Assembly: GCA_001574975.1 (NCBI GenBank)
Contig: KQ965868.1
Coordinates: 46,862 to 110,861 of the forward strand
Origin: Gonapodya prolifera JEL478
Lineage: Eukaryota > Monoblepharomycota > Monoblepharidomycetes > Monoblepharidales > Gonapodyaceae
Direction: 5' to 3'
Length of the DNA stretch: 64,000 bases
How positions within the stretch are numbered: the first letter of the stretch is position 1; every line of letters starts with the position of its first letter. This document shows positions 43,181 through 54,896 of the stretch, one piece after another. Position numbers and translations under genes: made by a program. The notes beneath the pieces are model-generated. The model was given only the letters and a program-made list of their open reading frames with translations. It was not told the origin of the DNA and did no database searches.

Positions 43181-46100
43181 CTACCTTGCAATTGTTACAA
43201 CATATGTGTGAAGTTCATACTCTGTGACTCTGTTACTAGGCAATCTGGAACTGCTGGGATCCAATTTTGATATCCCAGTCCAGTCACCACTTTCCCAAAT
43301 GGAATATGCACTCCTTGGAAGTCCAGATCTCTTGAGAACTTCCTCCAAAAATGCCTTTGCAGATGAAGTGTGATGTAACAATGGTGCTGCAGACTGTGAC
43401 ATTGGAGATATAGGTAAACAGCTTTGAATCCTCACAAGAAGTTTTGAAGAAAGATGTGCATTCTTATCTGAAGGTGATTTTTCAAAGGTCAGGCTCTGCA
43501 AGGTGAGAACTTGCCAGGAATTATCCAATGTAGTACTGAAATTATAGTCAGGAGGTGCTGCCTTCAGGTCAGGGGATGCTGACTTTGGGTCTTGAAGTTT
43601 GCTAAGGTCCATGCTTTGATCAACTTGCTCAGTACTAGTCCCAAGCATGACAACTGCTCCTCCACCAATTTGACTCTTGCACTCATCAACACCAGCAACA
43701 CTGAACCTCCAGCCTGGGTTATTGGCCATGTTTCCAATACCTCCTTTGGGAAGTGACCTAACCACAAAGGTGCTTTCCACACTTTCACAATCATGCAACT
43801 CTTCAAAAACTCCAAGTGGAGGCCACTCAGTCCATGTCCAAGGCTTTCTCAGCTTGTGTAAGATCCTCCTATGAAGCATGATCTCAACACCCACACTTGG
43901 AGAGGACTTTAACAAAGGGTAAAGTGCCCTTACACCATGAGAGTGACTTAATGTCAGCCAACAATATGGATCAAGTAAAGCAGCAGAGGTTGCAGGCTGG
44001 AAGTATGCTGCAGGATCACAATCTGAATCATAAACTTCATTATTGTAGAGAGATGGGAGTCTCAAAAAGCTGAAACCAGTCTGATCCTTATGGCTGAGCT
44101 TTGTGTCAATCATTTCATGCTTGTACCAGAGCATCCCATTCCTATCAGTCCACACACTTGTTGGAATAGAACGCATTTCTAAGCTAAGATTTGGAGGATT
44201 TGCAATTATCCTTATTACCAACTGCCAGTTCCCCAGCCTCTCAAGTCCAGGAAGCACCTTTACTTTGACTTCAAAATCAGGCTCACTGTCCTTGAGAATA
44301 ACTATGACTTCCAATGAGAGGTTCTTTTTATCCGTGCTGTGCTCTGAGCCAGCCTCATAAACATCCCCAGAAAGAACAAGAGACTCAACAAATGAACTAT
44401 GATGCACCACACCATGTGCACATGGGAACATAACGTCTTTTGGTGTAGCTGGGTATGGCCGAAATAGGTAAACTCCATCCAACAGGGACTCATAAATGTG
44501 AAAAGAGATAGTCATGTAAGTAAGGACATCCCCAGTCAAAAGGCAAGTTGATTTTAAGACAGCACCTATATATCACAGGAAAATATTACCATCAGTGAGA
44601 AGATAATCCAAACAATGTTATTACTTACTTTTGCCATTAGGTAGAATTTCTACTGTCAACTTAATATAACTGTTTTTCATGGCAAAAAATCTTGGATGAT
44701 CCATTACTTCTTGATGCATAACAGTTTCTGGCTCCCTTATTTCTGACAATCCTGATTGCTTGACAGAATTTCTCCTCAATGCAAGCTTCACAACTTGAAA
44801 AGGTTGGACCTCTTTAAGGTAAATATGGATGGTGTCTTGTGCTGACCAATCTTGGAAGACTTTAGGAAAGTACCCCTTGCTTTGGTTGTCCATTAAAACC
44901 AATTCAAAGCCTTCCTCTCCTTGTGTTTGGATCTGCAATGGCTTTTTAATATGGACCCAAAATGTCTTCACTTCTGGGAAAGGATTCCAAACAATCATGT
45001 GGGTCCATTGAGAACTGCAATCTCCATCATTGGGTAACATAGCAAAGTTTCCTTGAAAATTTCCAACAAAACAGCCAAACACTTGTGATAAATTTCCCAG
45101 AGAAGACTTTATCATTTTCACATAATCTTTTATGACATGCTGAGGAGCTATATTGGGATCCAAAGTAAAAAAGTATTGTCAGATTAACAGAAATAAGAAA
45201 AGAATGATAACATGTACTTACAAGTACCTGTAATGGCATCATGATGCTGCAAAATTGCATTGACTCTGCAAGCTTGACCAAGCAGCACTGCAATCTTACC
45301 CAAGTCTACATCACCTCCCAATGCTAATGAGCTTCCCCTGATCACATTGAGTTCCAAGTGCACACATGCAAGCTCTGCTGCTCTCAGAATTGTGGAGTGT
45401 GCTCTTATCAAAGCTTTGAGTGCTGGGTGTGAGGAATAGTATCCAGTCCACCATCCAGCCCTCATTGGAACAATTGAGGGAAGGCAATCATGTCCAAAGT
45501 ATGGCAAGAAATCAGTTTGAAAGATCCTTTCAAGATCAGAATTGCTGGTAGTTCCCTGCATGCTGGTCCTGCTCACACTGACATCAGATGTAAAGTCATA
45601 TGGGAATTTGGGTAGGTGACTTTCATAGCTGGTCCCTGAACTTGTGGCAGAAAAGTAATCATCAGGAGTTGCATATCTGAGTCTCATCCCAAATTTGTCA
45701 GGCTGGGAGTTGATGTGCTTCATTAGGAGCTCAATTCTCTCAAACTGTTCTGAAGCTTGCTGTTTTATTAGGCAAGTCAGAGATCCACTTTAATATAATA
45801 AAGCAAGTGTTGAACTCACCACAAATCTAAAATCTCCACCCCACAGTACCATTTGGTGAGCATTATGATGGATACTGAACTTTTCACTTCTTGCTTGAAC
45901 TTCAGAGGCAAACCTCTCTGCCCATGTCCCAATGTTCCTCTCATGCAAAGAAGCTACTGCCAGTTGTGGATCCATCTCAACATCAAGACGTTGCAAAAGG
46001 GGGAGTATGGCATCTGAAGGTGATATCACAAAGGATCTGAGTCCAGACAACTGCATTTGCTGACTCCTGGTGGCTGGCTTCACAGGTGCAATACTTGGCA

Positions 46101-46759
46101 CCATCCAATTGAACTCCAAAGCTCTATCTCTCTCCATTGTGGCTTTAATGGCATTGGAGCATCGATTCAAGACCTGATTCTGGAACCCAGAGTTGTAGTG
46201 GAGAAGTGCAAAGGCCACTGAATGACCAAATGGGTCAATTTGCCAGGAGATAGAAGGCCTTTGAGTTTAAGTGTTAGTGATTTTGATAAGCTCAGCAGCA
46301 AGGGCAAACATGAATGAACCTTACTCACCTTATTTGAAACTCCTCCCAACACCACTGTAACCCCATGGTCATTTGGTGCAAAGCGTCTCTCCAATGACAC
46401 ATCGCTTCATCTGGTGAGACCCAGCCTGACCCAACAAAGTTGAATCTCCCCTGCTTGATAAGAGCCGTCATTCGTAGTTGAGTAGTTACGTTGACTTTAT
46501 TCCACCTGAACGATGCCGACAAAAGGTCGAAGTTGGGTGAGACGATCAATTGCAAAGACTTGCGGCAAAAATGACATCCTCACCAGGTCCAGAAGAAGCA
46601 AATATCCGACCACGTGAATCTGCGCGTATTGTCCGCCTCGAGTTCGACCAGCACATTGTCGAGAATGGCGCAGACTTTCTTCTCAAAGTAGTCGTCGTAA
46701 GTCTCCAGCCAACCGGCATCGCAGTGGGACGAAGGTACGATCAGCACGTCCAGGACCAT
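43181..46759 (-). CDS. GH38 alpha-mannosidase, Golgi mannosidase II-like
   Basis: Zinc-dependent glycoside hydrolase trimming mannose from N-glycans. Exon 1 has IVPSSHCDAGWLETYDDYFE: the His and Asp zinc ligands of the usual SHNDPGW are kept though Asn and Pro changed. FFWTW-WNKV across intron 1 restores the FFxxWW motif; then WQIDPFGHSVAFAL (nucleophile and zinc Asp), VLWGGDFRF (acid/base Asp) and QHHDAITGT (zinc His). The beta-sandwich C-terminal half runs to TEYELHTYVVTIAR before the stop at 43181. Introns lie near 46508-46580, 46210-46330, 45740-45825, 45155-45235 and 44540-44630. The ATG at 46759 leaves no signal anchor before the catalytic domain, so an upstream exon is missing or the enzyme is not Golgi-anchored. 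DNA is far more AT-rich than neighbours after about 46440. Confidence 0.85.
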
Positions 46760-46923
46760 GTTGATAGTGCAGGGCTGCCAGGTCGAGCGCTCCGTAGTCG
46801 CTGTTTTGGGCTGACAGGTACTGAGGAGGACGAACCGGTGAGAAGGGCGGCGAGAAATGGTGACAGTTTCGAAATAAAGCCTTATCTTCAAGTAGAAAGC
46901 AAGACCACAGCAAGAACCCAACC
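46760..46923. promoter_or_regulatory. Short divergent spacer between mannosidase and SNRNP40 genes
   Basis: Only 164 bp separate the proposed ATG of the mannosidase (46759, minus) from that of the U5 snRNP gene (46924, plus). Both promoters must lie here or overlap the genes. Confidence 0.4.
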
Positions 46924-48569
46924 ATGAGCGGAGTCCCCGACAAGCGCAAGGCAGACAACGATGCCGGCACTTCCTCGTCGTACAGCACGACGTCTCTCGT
47001 GAAACGCCCGCGAACCGACGACCCAAACGACGCAGCCGCGCTCATTTTGTCCGGGCAGTCTGCTGCAGCAGCAACGGGCGCGCTCTCCCGCACCGTCAAG
47101 AGGACAAGTGCGCTTGCGGCGCCAATCATGCTGCTGACGGGTCATGGGGTGAGGAAATGGGGAAGTTTTGCGAAAATACTTAGTTGGTTGAACGACACTC
47201 TGTCGCGTCAATAGGGCGAGCTTTTTACGGCCAAGTTCAGTCCGGATGGTCAGAGTGTTGCGTCTGGCTCGTTCGACAAGTCTATATGTGGGTTGAGTCT
47301 CTCGGGAATCGATTCGGTGTTCCTGCGTTTCTTCAAGGCGCCAGACTGACACCGCATCCTGTTCGGCACGTCCTTCGTATGCAGTCCTGTGGAAAACATA
47401 CGGCGACTGCTCCAACTACGCTGTTCTCAAGGGACACAAGAGCGCCGTTATCGAGGTTCAATGGGGTCGCGAGGGCGAGTGAGTTCGCTTCGTTTCATAT
47501 CGAGCTCCTGTGTCCTGGCAAATTTAAATTATATCCACATTATTGCGAAAGCGTTGTGTACTCCGTCTCGGCCGACAAGTCCGTGTGCCAATGGGACGTT
47601 CCTACCCAAACTCGCCTCCGCAAGCACGTTGGCCACACCGATATCGTGAACACGTGTGCTGTGTCGCGGAAGGGAAGGGAGCAGCTTGCTACTGGTGGGG
47701 ATGACTGTTCAGTCAAGGTCAGTGCTTTGCGACTGCCAACGAACCTTGCCTGGTACAGTGAGTGGCAGCATCGGCGCATCGCATCCGCAGATTTGGGAAC
47801 CCCGAGAAAAGCAAGCTGTCTACACCATCTCCGAGAAGTGGCAGGTGACGGCTCTCGAATGGAGTGCTGACGGCCAAAGCGTGTTCGTCGGAGGTCTGGA
47901 CAACCAAATCAAGGTACTTGTTGGGTTTGCTGCGGTTTGAAACCGCAACACACTATGCCGACACAATATAATCTCAGGCGTACGACCTCCGTCGACCTGA
48001 GCCCCTGTACACCCTCTCCGGGCACATTGACACCATCACCGGACTGCGAATCTCTCCGGACGGCTCACGCCTTCTTTCGAACGGGATGGACAACACTGTT
48101 CGTACCTGGGATGTGCGGCCGTTTGCTCCGGGAAGTCGGTTGGTCGGGGTTTACGAAGGTGGGTGACTCGAGGACCCCACTGCCGCGAAGGCGGCGTAAG
48201 ATGCGAAACTCCATAACTTTCGTCCTAAAGGTGCCCCCCACGGGTTTGAAAAGTACCTCATCCGCCCGTGCTGGTCATCCGATGGCGCGTTCGTGGCAGC
48301 CGGGGCGGCGGATCGCACAGTTCTGGTGTGGAATGTTGACACGAGGAAGATCGTTTACAAGCTGCCCGGCCATAAGGGCGTTGTCACGGAGGTCGGTTGG
48401 CATCCGAAGGAACCAATCGGTGAGTTAGGCAGTACTGCTTGGGCGCCGCTTTGGTTTGCAGCGGTGCTAAACAGAATTTCACGCCTCTGATAACCACGCA
48501 GTGCTTTCGTGCAGTACCGACAAGACTATGTACCTTGGTGAAGTCAACCCTGACGAAGTAAGGTTTTGA
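46924..48569 (+). CDS. SNRNP40: U5 snRNP 40-kDa WD40 protein
   Basis: WD40 beta-propeller subunit of the U5 snRNP that contacts Prp8 in the spliceosome. After a basic, Ser-rich N-terminus (MSGVPDKRKADN) the repeats run as in the animal protein: APIMLLTGHG-GELFTAKFSP, DGQSVASGSFDKSI-FLWKTY, GDCSNYAVLKGHKSAVIEVQ, SVSADKSVCQWDV, GHTDIVNTCAVSRKG, LATGGDDCSVK, VFVGGLDNQIK, DLRRPEPLYTLSGHIDTITG, LSNGMDNTVRTWDVRPFAPG, VAAGAADRTVLVWNVDTRKI, VYKLPGHKGVVTEVGWHP and SCSTDKTMYLGEVNPDE. Introns of about 60-110 bp interrupt it, several at repeat borders. Nuclear. The very specific VRPFAPG and YKLPGH segments make the assignment firm. Confidence 0.92.
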
Positions 48570-49132
48570 TGGGATGATGGCGGAGAACATTGCTGCAATG
48601 GCTTCGGAACTTTGGAGAGCAAACCCCAAGTTGCGTAGGGTCGCAGTGATAAATTCATTACTGTATGACAGCGTGTGCGAGCATCAAAAAATTTGTTCGA
48701 AGTGATGCACTTCCGTTTCACTTCGGTGAATTGTTTGAGGCACAGATGGACCAAAGCGCTGATGACTCAACGAAACCTTTCTGCTTCGTCAAGGTCCCAA
48801 CGCCATTTCGTCCCGAAACAAAGCACTGAGAAAGAGCGCGACTTCTTTAATCGAATCGATTTTGATCCCGTCACTCAAGGTCTCGCACGGACAGATGCTC
48901 AGACCTTTGTTTGATACCGAGAGCGACCAGTCAGTAACAAAGCCGTTCGCCAAGGAGGATGGAGCAGGTAAGTTAGCGAGATTCACTGTCACTACTCCCC
49001 TTGAGAGAGTGCCAGTTGCCTTCACGAGAAGGGTCTTCTGCTGAACCGATTCTACCGTGATCGACTCGTGCTAAACTGGCCACGTTGGTCTTATCCATTT
49101 CGCCCTTTCCATCCCTCAGAAGTGCATCAGAC
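48570..49132. other. Spacer between SNRNP40 and IQ gene, possible 5' exon
   Basis: Around 48840-48966 the plus strand reads SLIESILIPSLKVSHGQM and DTESDQSVTKPFAKEDGAG followed by a GTAAGT donor. This could be an upstream exon of the IQ protein, but I could not join it in frame with confidence. Confidence 0.3.
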
Positions 49133-50263
49133 TATGGCGCGCCGCTCCGACTCCCAAGCAACGCTCTTCTTCTCGGTGGACGTCACGGATCGTGGTTCCA
49201 TATCATGTGCACTCGCAGCTGACGCGGATGATAAAGACTTTGGAACCTGGGTCGCGTCGCCAACTCGATACGAAGCCAGTGACGTCGTAGATGGAAGCGA
49301 CGGGGTAGACGTCAAAAGGGCGGATACGCTTATCGGATCGTTGAATATTTCCGCACTTCCCGCTGATTGGATGCGACAGGGCTTGGGAGATATTATTGGG
49401 TCTCCTACCGCTCCCGCTGGGTCAACAGAAGACGACGAAGGTGATTTTGGATGCGTTTGCACGAAAGGTCCCACCCACGCATGTTTCAATAATATGGTCA
49501 ACGTGACGTTTTGCAGATCGGATCCACGACCCAGACTTCACCTCAAACCGGGCGTGGACCTCATCCAACGTCTACAAGTATCATCGACGGGCGGAGGTGG
49601 CGGCAATTGCAATACAGAAACACTTCAGGGGTAATCAAGTGCGGCAAGCGGTGGCTACACTCTTCAAAGCGAAGCCCACTGAGGAGAAGGACGATCAAGT
49701 TGAGGATCTTGTGGATGCTGGACCTGCGTGTGCGGTTGAGAAGGAGGGCAGTGAGTAGTCTGGAAAGTTCAAACATTCATTGTTGCTCACTGACCTCGAA
49801 ATCGTTTATTCAGCGACCTCACTCACCGGCCCGAGACTCGCACAAGCACTATCTCAAAACCGCCAGTGGGCTCAAACCTCCTTCCATGTATACCACGAAC
49901 GCACAGAGACCGCCGTGATCGTGTTGCAGAAACACTTTCGAGGCGCGATAGCACGTGCAGAAGCCGCACGAAGAAGACAGGAAACAATCATCCAAAAGAA
50001 TATCGCCATTCGGGAGAGTCAGTCTCGGGCAGCTTTGAATATCCAGAGAGGTGCGTTCCCCTGCCACGTCGCTCACTTCCTGGACATCATCACTCAATTG
50101 TTCCGTCCCAGTTTTCCGAGGCCACCTCGCACGACGTCGCTACGTTATCCTCCTCAGGAACCGTCACTGGACGCAGGAGCGCCTCGTCGCCGTGCACGTC
50201 AAGACGGAGCATGCAGTGGAAGTGTTGAAGAAGGCGTACCACAGTCGCAAAGCGAGTGCTTGA
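49133..50263 (+). CDS. IQ-motif (calmodulin-binding) protein
   Basis: Three or more IQ-type helices are visible after splicing: EVAAIAIQKHFRGNQVRQAV, TAVIVLQKHFRGAIARAEAA, RAALNIQR and FRGHLARRRYVIL. Such motifs bind calmodulin or myosin-like light chains. The N-terminal part from MARRSDSQATLFFSV has no recognised domain. Splices used are GACGAAG|GTGATT near 49440 to an acceptor at 49517 (giving RIHDPDFTSNRAWTSSNVYK), a GTGAGT donor near 49752 to an acceptor near 49814 (giving TTSLTGPRLAQAL), and one near 50050. No myosin or kinase domain is present, so this is an adaptor or cytoskeletal/ciliary-type protein by inference. The start is uncertain because of a possible upstream exon. Confidence 0.65.
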
Positions 50264-50496
50264 GGCGGTTCCGAAGGGTCTGCCGTCGTAAAAGTCTGTT
50301 CCGTACGCACATTAATGTTGTCTTGCTGTTTGAAAGGTGTTGTTTTCTTTTTGCGGTACTTGTACTTTGTTGTGTACAATGAACAGATTAGTTGTCAATA
50401 CGCGTTAGGTGCGACGTCCGAAACCTCCTCAAAATGATATCAGGGTCACGAGAAGATTTGAATCCCATTCCAAAGGCAATGTGCTCCTTTCCTCAC

Positions 50497-51200
50497 TTAT
50501 TCATCATCACCGTCCAATTCGAGCACATCGTCCGCAATCTTTTGCCTTGCCCCGCTTCCCGACGCTATACCGCGGCCGGTGCCCTTCGGCTTGCTTCCCG
50601 CCGCACTCCTCCTCGCATTTGCGTTGGCAAACTCATTGACGAGCCGTAGCATGTCCGGATTCCGACGATATGTCAGACGCACGTCATCCTGGTTAATGGA
50701 CGAACGTTTAGCGTGTCTGGGAAGTGTAGTAAAGTGGTGGCCGTTCCAAATCGTGGGCTCGGAGCGGTCAGAACACCACATCTCACTTTGCGAACGCTTC
50801 CAAATCCACGGCCATTGCAGCAGCATGCGTCAGCACGAGCTCCGAAAGCGCCGCTATGAACTGCTGCGACGCGGAGAAATGAAGGGTTCGTTCTTGTCGC
50901 AATTGCAAGGTGCATCCAATGAAAGTTGAAACTGATGTTCACCGGGACCACCGAGTGGGAACCGGCGATTCACCTTCATTCGAGCATATTTTCCCGACCA
51001 TGTAGTGCACAGCGGCTCGCAAGCGTTCGTTGACCTTCCGATGGGATCGAATGTGCCCGCAGTTAGGGGTGATCGGGGGAAGAATCGGACGTTGATTCGG
51101 CCGTTTGGTGAGTGAAGTCAGCGCGAAGTGCTGAAAAATGGATTGGTTAGGCCAAGGTGCTCACAGCGGAGTCCTCGTCGTCGTGCTCTCGGAAGTTCAT
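50497..51200 (-). CDS. CENP-S/MHF1 histone-fold protein
   Basis: Histone-fold subunit of the CENP-S/X (MHF) tetramer, used in the constitutive centromere network and in Fanconi-anaemia-type DNA repair. Four exons join in frame. A short first exon, MNFREHDDEDSA, joins VNERLRAAVHYMVGKICSNE, then ERTLHFSASQQFIAALSELV and MAVDLEAFAK, then HAKRSSINQDDVRLTYRRNP and DMLRLVNEFANANARR. The order (N-helix LRAAVHYMVGKIC, core FAKHAKRSSIN, DDVRL, RRNPDML) is diagnostic. The tail is Gly/Ser/Lys-rich and ends LELDGDDE. Introns use GTGAGC, GTGAAT and GTGAGA donors. No six-frame stretch shows the whole domain; it appears only after splicing. Confidence 0.82.
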
Positions 51201-51335
51201 ATCGATACTATTCCACTGAGCTGGTTTTAGGCATCGCTGCAACCAAGAGGGTACCACGAAGAATAGTCAAGAACCAACTACATCGAAGAATCAAAAATGT
51301 CTTTTTCAAACTGCCCTCCAAGCATAGTATATCAA

Positions 51336-54300
51336 CTATTTGGACGCGTTCATGATCAAAATCTCTTTCAACTTTGCCAAGGGGCTTGCGCCACCACCAT
51401 CCTCGCGACCGCCAAAAAGCTCCTCCATCTCCTTCGCTTCCACCCTTCTCGCCAGTCACGTGTTAGCCTTCGCCGCCAGCATCTTCCACTCGTCCTTCAA
51501 CTCTGACAGGCGCACCTCTAACAACGATATCGCAAGCGCGGTGTACCATTCGTCAAAAGTCCGGCTCTGGGGCATTGGGTGTAGATTTAGTTGAGTTGCC
51601 CCGTTGTCGAGAAGGGCATTGAGGCGGGAGTCGTGTGGGAAAGAGCCGTCGAATCGTTGCAAAGTCACCAAGACAGCGAGGATGGATTCGTTGGTCGGAG
51701 GCGAGGTAGAAGAACGAAAGTATCTTGACTCGAATTGTTGGACGAGTTGATTGGCGATGGCTGCGCTCTCGGTGGTCTCAACCACTGCATCGACCGGAGA
51801 TACTCCCAAGGCGTCACCAAAGCTTAATCCGAACCCCATTTCATCATCGTCATCGTAACTGAAAGTTACAGACCTCGGTTTCACATCCTGAGAGAGAGAC
51901 ATTTTCAAAACCTTTCGGAACGAAAAGAAGATTTGAGCATGGTCTTACATCAATCATGCTCGTCGTCGTCCTCGCTAAAGGTTCCAAGCCCCATATCATC
52001 CATTTCTCCAGTTTCCACTACTTCAGACTGCGTGCTCATATCCTGCGAGAGAGGGCGTGAAAACCATTTGGAACGATAGGTAAATTACGCATGGTCTCAC
52101 CGTCATGCACCAAATGATTAGTCGCTCGGGTTGTCCTTCTGCTTTGGCACCATCGTCCAAACCCTGAACAGCAACGTACGAAGTGTACCTCGAAGCGATA
52201 CCGTCTGGTAAAAGTCACAGCTCATCACATGACGAAGCCCATGGTCAGTTCCGCAGCTGATAACTGGCATGTGGCGCTTACAGCAACGGTTTCCTCCCTC
52301 ACCATCTTCTCAAGCTCATCCCTCCCTATTTCCTTGATGCCATCGGCATTGTGCAAGAAGCTATTTCCTTCTTCCACATTCTGAACCAGGTTTTTCGCCG
52401 CCATTCGGTGCACTACCAAATCGTCAGATTCAACAAATGTATTATCGCCGATGAGTACTTCAAGCTCAAGAGGACCATCGGGACCCTCGGCTGTAATGAT
52501 GACTGATGTTGGGTCATATAGGGAACGGTCGAGAATTGCAAACGCAACGCAACGTATCTTGTGCCCGCGTACAGAGGTGGAGCGTTGAAGGGTGCAGGCT
52601 GTACGAGAGGTCGCTTGACGAGAAAACTTTGAGCAGATTCTTCCTCAGATACGTCTTCGTCAAACAGTCACTTTTTGGCTCGTTTGGGAGAACGCGGTTG
52701 TTCAGATTCAATCTGGACAGCATTTTCTCCGCCGTTTCCAAGCCATTTCACCTGAAGCACAACGTATGAGAATTTTACGTCGCTCCATCTGACCAATTCG
52801 CGACAGCATCGTACCTTGAAAGACCGCAAGAACCCTTTCACGCCCGCTTTCACCAGTTTCATCACTTTGCCCTGCATTCGCTCCCCCGCTCCCCCGAGCC
52901 CACAAACTCGGTTGTTCCCATAGCAGCCCTGGCAAGACCGTTGACAAGAAGGTGCGAGACGGATGAGCCGACTTCAAAGGTGAAGAAGCGAGTTGGCGAA
53001 GTTCGAGAGGTGCAGGAGGCAAGTAGGAAGATTTCGCCTTCAGTTAGTGTCTTTGGAGAGCATGAAGACACAAGCAATAGAAAGTTGTCAAGACGGAGAA
53101 GGCTGCTTGTAAGTAAGGCAAGTTAAAGCCCACTCACAATTATACTTCTTTGCCACCCATCCTCAAGCGGTTCTCTCACAGCATCCTATAATGGACCCAC
53201 AGCTCCGTCCCTCCCAGATCGGCGTCGACACTCTCAGCATGCTGAGTTGCGATCCGAAGGTTCTCCTCGTTGTAAGGTACAGGCTTAGGGAAGAGAATTA
53301 TATGGTGGGACCCGAAACCGATGATGTTGAAGCGGCATGAAGCAGGGAGGGATTTGAGGAGGAGTAGTAGGGCAGAGCGCGCTGACTTGATGTTTGAACC
53401 TGACATAGAACCCGACCTGGTGTGACAACCGGTGACAGAGATTATGTTACGACTGCCGATGGGTCCAGTTGACAAACGCTCCCACTCACCGGTCGAGGAT
53501 TAAAACGATTTCCGTCTTGACTTTTTTCACAGAAAACTTTGGAACAAACGTAACCATGCAGCATTTGGAGCCCGTCGCTGGATCCTTTTCCAGCACCGCT
53601 CGTGGCTTTGCTCATCCAGGTGACTTCACCACGAGGATAAAGTCCTTGTCCAAGTACACCGTGTCAAGAGCGAGCGACGCAGTGGCGCGCTTTGGGTTGC
53701 TACTGTCCAGAGAAACCTTGATGGGATGTGTGGGTGAGGACACTACCGCAACGAGCGCAGTTGCCACGTTTATGTTCATTGACACTGAGAGAGTGTAGTT
53801 CGCTTCAGAGCTGTACGTGGTTCCACCGGGCATAAGATTAGTCCCTTTGGGTGGGTCGAAGGTGCCGTAAGTCTGGGAGGCAATCGTTGTCGGGAGCGTG
53901 AAAGTTCGTGAACATATGAGATACGAATGAGAACTGGCTTCCGAGAAGGTATGTTTCCGGCGGATATCTGGAAAGCTGAGTGGCAGGAGGTCTGTGAAAA
54001 CGATTGTCTGAGTGCACATTGTTGACTCACTGACAGCCTTCTGCTCCTCTAACAAGAATGCCCTATCACCAGACTGGATCGCTTTATTGTACTCCTCTGC
54101 CGCTTTCTCCCGCTCCTTGCACACGCCTCGGATGACGACTCTATCGATTTCCCCCGCAAACCGATACACTGCCGCGCTCTCGTAGACGGGAAACTTGTAA
54201 ACAGCTTCCACACTTTTCTCTGAATCGTTGAAATACGTTTGCGACAGCGTCACGGAGGCCAGACAGTCGACGATCGCCGCTGCCGCGTGGACTTGCAATG

Positions 54301-54355
54301 GAAATCGAGTTGTTGTTGTTCCAGAATCATGAATGAAGAGACCTGGCTCAGCCAT
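51336..54355 (-). CDS. VIT and von Willebrand factor A domain protein
   Basis: Resembles vWA5A/inter-alpha-inhibitor heavy-chain-like cytosolic proteins. The VIT domain is at the N-terminus: FPLQVHAAAAIVDCLASVTL, SQTYFNDSEKSVEAVYKFPV and REKAAEEYNKAIQSGDRAFL. A central region (FDPPKGTNLMPGG, LDKDFILVVKSPG) leads to the vWA domain with the MIDAS motif EIVLILDRSGSMSGSNIKSA and FNIIGFGS. Further exons carry FLLASCTSRT, FFTFEVGSSVSHLLVNGLAR, YGIASRYTSYVAVQ and acidic linkers. The C-terminus has a globular part (QQFESRYFRSSTS, RFDGSFPHDSRLNALL, WYTALAISLLEVRLSELKDE) like the tail of vWA5-type proteins, ending MNASK at 51336. About ten exons; borders approximate. The frame upstream of 54355 opens with TTG, so the ATG at 54355 is used. 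Confidence 0.75.
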
Positions 54356-54896
54356 TGCGCGAGTGCGATCTGAGGCACAGTCAACAATGTCCGATTGATC
54401 CGGTGGGAGGGGCAGCTCGTCTCGTGGCGACTGTGGGCATCTCCAGCTTGAGGTCAACCTGCTACTGTGGACGAACTGAAATAAACAACATTCTCAACGG
54501 ATTCGTGAGGAATTAATTTATTCTTGTCAAAGCAAATTAACCTCTGGGTTGAAGTGAAGTAGAGGGACCCCAGGACAAGACCCACACTCAAACATTGAAC
54601 GTGGTGCTTAGATTTCTACACAAATTGCATCGTACCTGGCATTTTTCAATTGCTGGACTGGTTTGACGCAACCATTTCAATTGGTTCATACAAATAGAGG
54701 TGGCACTAAATCGTGTGACCAACCAGCCTTCAAGCCCCTTCCCACCTCCAGTTACAATCGAATCCCGTGGAGCGCCGAGAGTGAGTCGAAACCCCATACC
54801 GTGGCTCGAAATTTCCGAGGACCCTTCGTGCAGGTGACAATATTTTGCCCAATACTTCTACCGAACCGAATCGTTTCTTGAAACACCAATCTTACC
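54356..54896. other. Divergent intergenic region
   Basis: 541 bp between the start codons of the vWA gene and the NOT3 gene; presumably both promoters. No gene seen. Confidence 0.4.

Noticed and set aside
46924-47026. Overlap of a minus-strand frame of the mannosidase with the SNRNP40 start
   Set aside because: The extra minus-strand residues before the ATG at 46759 show no GH38 or membrane-anchor features, so no true gene overlap is claimed.
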